This document shows positions 58,671 to 64,000 of a stretch of DNA of 64,000 nucleotides, one piece after another (position 1 is the stretch's first letter; every line of letters begins with the position of its first letter). The DNA lies in assembly GCA_964372025.1 (NCBI GenBank), contig CAYJPF010000003.1, positions 1-64,000 on the forward strand, written 5' to 3'. The notes below the pieces were generated by a model, which saw only the letters and a list, made by a program, of their open reading frames with translations, did no database searches and was not told the origin of the DNA. The position numbers were made by a program, and so were the translations under genes. Origin of the DNA: CAYJBP01 sp964372025. Lineage in GTDB: Bacteria; Bacillota; Dehalobacteriia; UBA4068.

Positions 58671-59325
58671 TTTCGTCCTCACTTTCCTTCACTGTAGCAC
58701 TTTTTTGTGCTTGTGTCAACTCCGCTTTGGGGTCTCTAGGCTTGTGTATGCCCCAAACCAGCTCTGCAAATCGTTTCTCTTCTCGTTTTTCTGCGTTAGT
58801 TTCTTTTACATCTTTCGTCCACCGTTCGTCAAGCACATTCATCCGTACCTCGAAGTTATCCGTTGACCCTTTGAAGGTGCTGGTTATACACGCCTCAGCG
58901 CCAAGAATCAATAAGCGGTTTACAGTTTCAGTTATCGGAACTTTAAAAGAGTACGACATATTTTTTACTATAGCTTTTAGGCGAGGGTGAATGTCAGCGT
59001 GTAACCTATGGTCGCCCTTAAGCTCAAAGAAAGGCTGGACGCGATGCTTTGGCACTCTCTTTGACTTTTCTCTTGGAGGAGGCGGTGGTGGTCTTCGTGC
59101 TATCGCTTCCATTCGAGCTTCAGTTCTTTTAGCAATAACTTTCATTTTTTCCTCAACTTCGGCATTTCTTTGAGAGCGAAGCTTTGCACGTTCACGTAAA
59201 TACTTTTCGTGAGCCTTCTTAGCTTTTAACGCCGCTTCCTGTTTCCTTTTAGCTTCGGCTTCAGCCTTTCGTTGCTCTTGCGTTTTCTTCGGTTTGACGT
59301 TTGGGATAGGTGGCAAAAAACTCAT
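58651..59325 (-). CDS. Coiled-coil, polyproline and RHH-like protein
   Basis: 224 residues from ATG 59325. Residues 8-75 are a very basic coiled coil (Lys/Glu/Ala/Arg), followed by a six-Pro run. Residues 100-150 (HADIHPRLKAIVKNMSYSFKVPITETVNRLLILGAEA) resemble a ribbon-helix-helix DNA-binding unit. The end is charged. Overlaps neighbours at both ends. Could be a DNA-binding structural or partition-like protein. Confidence 0.6.
   Translation of the reverse strand: MSFLPPIPNVKPKKTQEQRKAEAEAKRKQEAALKAKKAHEKYLRERAKLRSQRNAEVEEKMKVIAKRTEARMEAIARRPPPPPPREKSKRVPKHRVQPFFELKGDHRLHADIHPRLKAIVKNMSYSFKVPITETVNRLLILGAEACITSTFKGSTDNFEVRMNVLDERWTKDVKETNAEKREEKRFAELVWGIHKPRDPKAELTQAQKSATVKESEDENGSEGV
58691..58719 (-). 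promoter_or_regulatory. Promoter for the phosphatase gene
   Basis: TTGACA, 17 bp, TACAGT with AAGTGC before the -10 box, inside the end of the preceding gene and 20 bases upstream of ATG 58670. Confidence 0.7.
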
Positions 59326-59663
59326 AAAATTTTCCTTTCTACAGTTATTCCAAGCCGAGCAAACCAAACTCTCAAATCTGAAGACTTAACCTTTTCTCGC
59401 TTGGATATTTCATAAATCGACATGCCTGCATTATACATCTCCAACCTACGTTTCCTGCGTTCTTCGTGAGTAGTTGGTGCTTTGCCTTTTGGCTCGACAG
59501 GAGAAAAATGACACTTCTTTCCTGCAGGGCATGGTCGTTCCGTTCCCATCAAGTTGCGGTAATCACAGCCTTCACTAATAGGCGAATAATACTCGCAACT
59601 TTCAATACTGCACTCGTATCTGTCTTTGTCGTTATAAAAGCTTTCCCATCTGGGCACAAGCAT
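59322..59663 (-). CDS. Cysteine-cluster plus HTH regulator-like protein
   Basis: 113 residues, GAGAGGGGG site. N-terminal Cys cluster (ECSIESCEYY, GCDYRN, PCPAGKKC: six Cys at residues 18-51) that could bind zinc or an Fe-S cluster. A C-terminal helix-turn-helix (RRLEMYNAGMSIYEISKREKVKSSDLRVWF) follows. Possible redox- or metal-responsive phage regulator, or a small DNA-binding replication factor. Confidence 0.65.
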   Translation of the reverse strand: MLVPRWESFYNDKDRYECSIESCEYYSPISEGCDYRNLMGTERPCPAGKKCHFSPVEPKGKAPTTHEERRKRRLEMYNAGMSIYEISKREKVKSSDLRVWFARLGITVERKIL

Positions 59664-59677
59664 CCCCCTCTCTCTGC

Positions 59678-61687
59678 TTAGAACGGTAACGTTGGGTCTT
59701 CGTCGATATATCCAGCCACTTCCACTAACGAGCGTTTATCCCAACCAAAAACAATATTTTCTGCGTTAAAGTTCAAAAATCGCTTACTTTCTACTTCAAA
59801 AAACAAAGGGACGCAAACGTCCTGAATACCAATATCTCTATTCTTCATTATTTCAATAAAGTTAGAGCACTTCTTCAAATGCTCGTGTTCAATAGTGCCA
59901 AAAACAGTAGCCCCTAAATTTTCAAAATCACGATTGACGCGATGCACCATTAAAACATTGTCTGCAGCATTGGTAATATCTGAAGTTCCGCTGATATCTT
60001 CTTTGCGAGGAACGCCCTGAGATTTTTTAGGGTGACAAATGAAATGAATGTGTATGTTGTATTTCTTAGCCATTTCTGAAAGTTTCAAAACAATAGCAGT
60101 TTGGTTTTCATACTTGTCTCTTCCAATATCACTCGTATCGAAACTCATTAAATTGTCCACAATCATCACGTCACATGGGTGTTTTGCAAAATCCTGTTCA
60201 AAACGCTTCAGCACTTCCCCCACCTTCAAACCATAAGAATTGAGATAAACTCTTAATCTGTCTCCAATCCAGTCGTCAATTTTAAGCGAAGCAACGTCGC
60301 TTGCCTTGTACCTCACCCCGCTTGCGTCTAATGCAACGTTGTGCTTTCCAGCTGCCTGCAAATGCAGCCATTCTTTCACTCTGAAATCCCGAAGCTCTCC
60401 ACTAAACATGGCAACAGAAAAACCCTTATCTATGCAATTAAGAGCTAAATGAGATAAAACACTTGATTTCCCCGAACCGTTTATACCCGACCAAACCGAA
60501 AATTCACCCTTGTTGAAACCTAACATAGCCTTATCTAATGCAATAAAACCAGAAGGCATAGACACAAGCTTGCTCCTATCAGGAGCCGTTATCTCGTGCA
60601 GACTCCTAAACGCTTCTTCAGGCAAGTCGTCTTCTTTCATAATCTTATCAAGAGAATGTGTTGCAGTTCGAGGTGATAAAGAATATCGGTCTTCGAAAGT
60701 CCGCTCATATGCTGTCGGCTCAAACAACCGGCGAACATCCTTCCATGATTTATCAGCGCAGCTGTCGTGAAAACAATGATAACACAACACTCCGTCGTTG
60801 CGCACTAATATTGCACTATCTGGAGATTTGTGACTGGGGTCAAACACACATTCGTCTAAAACAAATTTAGTTCCGTATGCAAAATTGCCTTCGCTTTTTA
60901 CGGAAATTCCATGCTTCGCAATAAAATCTCTAACGTCAAACTCTTTTCCGCTATATTTGCGTTGGTATTCAGATTGAGGCTTAGGGTCGGGATACTTATT
61001 TGCTAACTTACTAAGTATACCTGTAGGTGTCGCAACAATAGAATGAGGGATGTGCAAAAGAGCACTCTCTCTATGAGGCCTCTCCTTGGTGTTTGCACCT
61101 TTGCAAGCCGTTGTTCCATAAAGTTTAGTAATTCGACTGGGATTGAAAACAGAAGTGTCTACCTTTACATCCTCTGTGCTAAAAAACATATCTAAAGTCT
61201 TCAGCACTTTCTTTGCAAGCTCGTCGTTTTCTTTTTCTAAACCCATAAAAACGCTATACAGTAAATGAAAGCCATTGCCACTGTCTGCTATAACTGGAGG
61301 AGTAAAACCTAAGTTATGAAGATAGTTGTACATTTTCTGAGTAACTTCTTTAGCCTTAAGTTTTTCTTCGTCAGTAGCCGAAACGCCAGTTGCTCTAACC
61401 GGGTCAGCGTCTATCAACAGCCATCTACGAGAAACAATGTCCTTGTCAGTAGTAGCGGTTTTAACAGGAATAAGTTTTTCTTGCTGTTCTCTAGAATAAC
61501 AAGCGTCGTTTATTTTATTGAAAACAAAATACCACGTTTTATCTTGATGTTTTTCTAAGCAACGAAATAAATTGTCTTTATTCCTAAAATACCCACTCAG
61601 CGGAGTTCTGCCAAAACATCTTACTTCTATAAGCGAGTCTTCGGGTTTGAAAAGGTCTATCGTTCTTGCAATCATTTCAAAATTCAC
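59678..61687 (-). CDS. Primase-helicase (AEP-type primase fused to DnaB-like helicase)
   Basis: 669 residues from GTG 61687. Residues about 80-215 carry AEP/PrimPol landmarks: RRWLLIDADP (D93, D95), DSGNGFHLLY (His141) and PSRITKLYGT. A zinc-binding segment with CYHCFHDSC lies at 302-310. Residues 375-640 are a RecA/DnaB helicase core: Walker A GINGSGKSS (401-409), Walker B VMIVDNLMS near 510, then HIHFICHPKK. It unwinds and primes phage DNA. Overlaps the DnaD-like gene by 4 bases. Confidence 0.88.
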   Translation of the reverse strand: MNFEMIARTIDLFKPEDSLIEVRCFGRTPLSGYFRNKDNLFRCLEKHQDKTWYFVFNKINDACYSREQQEKLIPVKTATTDKDIVSRRWLLIDADPVRATGVSATDEEKLKAKEVTQKMYNYLHNLGFTPPVIADSGNGFHLLYSVFMGLEKENDELAKKVLKTLDMFFSTEDVKVDTSVFNPSRITKLYGTTACKGANTKERPHRESALLHIPHSIVATPTGILSKLANKYPDPKPQSEYQRKYSGKEFDVRDFIAKHGISVKSEGNFAYGTKFVLDECVFDPSHKSPDSAILVRNDGVLCYHCFHDSCADKSWKDVRRLFEPTAYERTFEDRYSLSPRTATHSLDKIMKEDDLPEEAFRSLHEITAPDRSKLVSMPSGFIALDKAMLGFNKGEFSVWSGINGSGKSSVLSHLALNCIDKGFSVAMFSGELRDFRVKEWLHLQAAGKHNVALDASGVRYKASDVASLKIDDWIGDRLRVYLNSYGLKVGEVLKRFEQDFAKHPCDVMIVDNLMSFDTSDIGRDKYENQTAIVLKLSEMAKKYNIHIHFICHPKKSQGVPRKEDISGTSDITNAADNVLMVHRVNRDFENLGATVFGTIEHEHLKKCSNFIEIMKNRDIGIQDVCVPLFFEVESKRFLNFNAENIVFGWDKRSLVEVAGYIDEDPTLPF

Positions 61688-62697
61688 AGAGTGTCACCAT
61701 CCTTTAAAGTTTGAGAAAAATCAGTTACGTAAACTTGCTTGGATTGCTGTGAAGCAACAGGAACAAGCTGCTCTAAAATTCTTGTGGCATTTTTAGGGTT
61801 AACTATCCAGTCGAAATCTGCCTTCCAAGAACTGTTATTGCCACCAGTATGCCAAGAGCTGGCATTTACAGCCTTGCAAATACTTCTAAAGTCTTCAAGA
61901 TTGAAATGCTTTTCAAAAGCTTTTATCAATTTCTTTCGACTTTGATTGATTACCAAGCACTTTGGGAGTAACGGGCAAAGCTCTGAATAAACTATCTTGA
62001 AAGACTCGAAGTCAGGCTCACTCTTCTCTTTTTTGTTTTTGTATTCTGAAGCGGTATCACCGTGCCTTGATGAATGAGGGGGGTAGGGGGGAGCAGTGTT
62101 GTTTCCAGCTGGGGATGCTTCGCAATACGGCTCTTCGTAAGTAACCTCGCCTAATCCTCGTATTGCGTCCTCGTCCATATCCTCGTCGAGAGGATGGTAT
62201 CCGTCCCCTGCATAGGGGACCATACTAACTATATTATCTTTACCTATACTTACCTTACCTAACCTATCCTTACCTATGCCGTCCATTGGTTGTCCATGGG
62301 ACGTCCCGTGTGTGTCCCAAGCTTCTTTGGTAGTCGTATCATTTCTGTCTGCTCTTGGTTTTTTCTCCAAAAGCACTGCATCTGGAACGATTTGCAGTAA
62401 AAGGTTCTTGTAGATGCTATCGACTTTTCTGTCAGCTCTCAACTTGTTGTTTTCGTTCCAATCTGTAATAAACGATACTAAATCTTCGTTGAGTACCACA
62501 ATGAATTGCTTCGCAGAGAGTATCTTAATATCATCCTCGGTTGCCCCAATGCTTCGCATTACGCTGTATGCTTCAACGACACCATCATCATCTGCGTTTA
62601 AGCTAAGATGAAAATAAAGATTCTGTGTAGTTTGTGGCATTTTCAAAAACCTTGCGCTGGAACAAATACGTTTAGAAAACATTCTTCGCTCAGCCAT
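61684..62697 (-). CDS. DnaD-like replisome organizer
   Basis: 337 residues from ATG 62697. The N-terminal 100 residues resemble phage replication initiators (MFSKRICSSARFLKMPQTTQNLYFHLSLNADDDGVVEAY). A disordered acidic middle follows (120-210). A C-terminal helical domain (FKIVYSELCPLLP ... WKADFDWIVNPKNATRILE) resembles DnaD/DnaB2-type helicase-loading domains. Next to primase-helicase, as usual. Confidence 0.75.
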   Translation of the reverse strand: MAERRMFSKRICSSARFLKMPQTTQNLYFHLSLNADDDGVVEAYSVMRSIGATEDDIKILSAKQFIVVLNEDLVSFITDWNENNKLRADRKVDSIYKNLLLQIVPDAVLLEKKPRADRNDTTTKEAWDTHGTSHGQPMDGIGKDRLGKVSIGKDNIVSMVPYAGDGYHPLDEDMDEDAIRGLGEVTYEEPYCEASPAGNNTAPPYPPHSSRHGDTASEYKNKKEKSEPDFESFKIVYSELCPLLPKCLVINQSRKKLIKAFEKHFNLEDFRSICKAVNASSWHTGGNNSSWKADFDWIVNPKNATRILEQLVPVASQQSKQVYVTDFSQTLKDGDTL

Positions 62698-62699
62698 CC

Positions 62700-62957
62700 T
62701 CAAAACTCCTTCCATTCGGCTTTGCTTAGTTCTGGTTCCAAACTTGAAACTAAGCCCGAAATAGACGGAAACACTGTACTATAGTAAATATGACTCTTAA
62801 GTCTTTCCTCTACGTCAATAAAACTATAGTCAACAAGCACAAGACCCCAAGCTGCTCCCAGCATCTCGTCAATGTTTCCGTTTTGGTCTATAGGGAGCGG
62901 TTTTCCGTAGGCCAAATAGGCACAAGTAGCAATAGTTTTCGCTTCATTAATTGTCAT
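62700..62957 (-). CDS. Small replication-operon protein (helicase-loader-inhibitor-like)
   Basis: 85 residues, AAAGGAAGATT site. Helical, with WGLVLVDYSFIDVEERLKSHIYYSTVFPSISGLV; the D.....V..AL..H....FPP....L pattern is that of G39P-type loader/inhibitor proteins. First gene of the replication operon. Assignment tentative. Confidence 0.55.
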   Translation of the reverse strand: MTINEAKTIATCAYLAYGKPLPIDQNGNIDEMLGAAWGLVLVDYSFIDVEERLKSHIYYSTVFPSISGLVSSLEPELSKAEWKEF

Positions 62958-62983
62958 AATAATCTTCCTTTCAAGATAAAAGA

Positions 62984-63018
62984 ACGCTCCTACGGTAGTA
63001 CAAGTACCGCAAGAGCGT
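62984..63018 (-). promoter_or_regulatory. Leader hairpin, possible attenuator
   Basis: ACGCTC/GAGCGT plus an inner GCGGTA/TACCG-type stem, followed leftward by TTCTTTTAT, between promoter and first gene of the replication operon. Two smaller hairpins precede it (AGTAAT/ATTACT at 63055-63073 and ATTGT-CGCA-ACAAT near 63030-63045). It may also serve as terminator for the gene at 63117. Confidence 0.6.
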
Positions 63019-63078
63019 CGTATATCATTGTCGCAACAATAGATATTAAGTTCAAGTAATCTTGTACATTACTCTCTT

Positions 63079-63107
63079 ATTATACCCTATGCGGGCTTGT
63101 AAGTCAA
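63079..63107 (-). promoter_or_regulatory. Promoter of the replication operon
   Basis: TTGACT, 17 bp, TATAAT on the minus strand, just after the stop of the PAPS-reductase-like gene. Confidence 0.85.
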
Positions 63108-63116
63108 GAACTTTTT

Positions 63117-63995
63117 TTACTTTTCAAGCCACCAGTCCATGACTTCTTGTGCAGTTTTCCAATCTCTTGGCTGACCTTTATCTTGCCATACTCTAAGCAT
63201 CTTTTCAAAGGCATTGAGATAGTAACGTTCAAAGTTAAACACCTTCATTTCGTGTTTCCTTTGAGAGTTATTTGGACACCCAACGCAGCCTAATCGGCTA
63301 TAACCTTGGTCGTATAGCTCGCAGTATGGCACACTGTTTGACTTTATAAAATCCCACAGCAAATCATCAGTCCAAGCAATCATAGGATTTATAGCGCGTA
63401 TTCCTTTGATGGTGCAGCTTTCAAATTGTTTTCGCTTCTCACTGTTTTCGTCAAACAGCATTACCTCACCCTTGATTGTTTCTTCCGAGAAAACCAATTG
63501 CGCTTCTTGTTCGCTCATATCGAGGTCAAACCTTCGTCCTAAGTGCATACGTCGATTATGAACTACTTCCAGAGCTTCTCTTGAGTTTCTTGTGGCACTT
63601 TCTGATTTTCTAACGCCAAAAGAATGAAAACAATCTCGATTTTCCGGTATGCGTCTCTCCTTAAACTCCTTGCAGCAATAGCGTATTAGTCTCGTTGGTG
63701 GCATTCCTTTGTGTACGATAAGGTCAAACATGGATATTCTGGGTTTTACTACAAATACTCCTATACCCATATTCTCTAATCGTTCTATTTCTTGTCTCGC
63801 AAAATATACAAGGGGAGGAGGGTCAATTCCGGTTATATTATGCTGAACAAAAAACTTCACCCCAGCTTGGATAAACAGCTCAACCAAAGCTACAGAGTCC
63901 TTGCCAAAGCTACTGCACACACAGTAGCCTCGGCTGTCCATCCTTAAAGCCATAGGTTCCATTTCTTGTATCAAAGCAATGCTTTTACTTACCAT
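63117..63995 (-). CDS. PAPS-reductase/ATP-pyrophosphatase-family protein
   Basis: 292 residues; the ATG at 63995 is 6 bases from the window edge, so an earlier start cannot be excluded. N-type PP-loop SFGKDSVAL (about 29-37), RYCCKEFKE (about 104-112), a GVRKSESATR segment and a C-terminal GCVGCP. Phage members of this family resemble PAPS reductase and DndC-type sulfur-transfer enzymes. It may modify nucleic acids or supply reduced sulfur; no dnd or ssp partner genes are visible. Confidence 0.8.
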   Translation of the reverse strand: MVSKSIALIQEMEPMALRMDSRGYCVCSSFGKDSVALVELFIQAGVKFFVQHNITGIDPPPLVYFARQEIERLENMGIGVFVVKPRISMFDLIVHKGMPPTRLIRYCCKEFKERRIPENRDCFHSFGVRKSESATRNSREALEVVHNRRMHLGRRFDLDMSEQEAQLVFSEETIKGEVMLFDENSEKRKQFESCTIKGIRAINPMIAWTDDLLWDFIKSNSVPYCELYDQGYSRLGCVGCPNNSQRKHEMKVFNFERYYLNAFEKMLRVWQDKGQPRDWKTAQEVMDWWLEK

Positions 63996-64000
63996 ACTTT

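Noticed and set aside
1..64000. Retron, diversity-generating retroelement or CRISPR-Cas
   Set aside because: No reverse transcriptase, template repeat/variable repeat pair or Cas-like protein was found in the window.

Overview
The window is a large, contiguous piece of a tailed phage (or prophage) genome from a low-GC Gram-positive host. Strong AGGAGG ribosome sites, translationally coupled small genes, TTGACA/TATAAT promoters and the protein families (DUF1351, DUF6378, RecT, KilAC antirepressor, BspA-like and DUF11 surface domains) point to a gut-type Bacillota (Clostridia) host. The virion genes (HK97-fold capsid, ClpP-type prohead protease, tail tube, frameshifted tail chaperones, 1401-residue tape measure, Dit and Tal proteins) indicate a siphovirus. 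The window is probably not the whole genome: genes touch or approach both ends, and no CI-type repressor is visible.

Layout. 1-450: leftward early genes. 451-2403: an unusually long AT-rich non-coding stretch with palindromes, short direct repeats and a candidate origin. 2404-16852: rightward early operons of small accessory proteins. These include a cluster of at least eight small beta-barrel-like paralogues ending in P-x-N-x-Y, wrapped around a 703-residue zinc-ribbon protein and an M20/M42-like peptidase, then an integrase-MazF-HTH operon with its own promoter, an HNH protein and DUF1351. 16855-21720: a second rightward operon starting from a strong promoter with an attenuator-like leader (GIY-YIG/winged-helix protein, RecT, Bro-N/KilAC antirepressor, metallo-beta-lactamase-fold protein). 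21728-25348: a rightward tail-fibre cassette (fibre, BspA-like repeat protein, carbohydrate-binding-like protein). 25350-25379: a shared bidirectional terminator. 25380-63995: everything is leftward. Read from the right this gives a PAPS-reductase-like enzyme, a replication module (small protein, DnaD-like organizer, AEP primase-helicase), accessory genes including a dual-specificity phosphatase, then terminase, portal, protease, decoration, capsid, connectors, tail tube, chaperones, tape measure, a second fibre cassette, lysis genes, a block of small surface-type proteins, a two-domain lysin, two Dit paralogues, Tal and a final tail protein.

How it works together. Leftward transcription is punctuated by repeated phage promoters (TTGACA, 17 bp, TAYNNT, often preceded by CGTGC or TGTGC) and by intrinsic terminators after the capsid, after the tail tube and after the membrane-HTH gene. 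The large terminase gene is split inside its Walker A motif by an ORF-less group I intron of about 380 nt. The tail chaperones use a canonical GGGTTTT minus-one slippery site exactly at the stop codon. A self-contained promoter/palindrome/terminator unit near 31.8-31.9 kb looks like a small RNA gene. Two fibre cassettes on opposite strands share paralogous carbohydrate-binding-like tails and near-identical promoters, suggesting a flexible host-range module.
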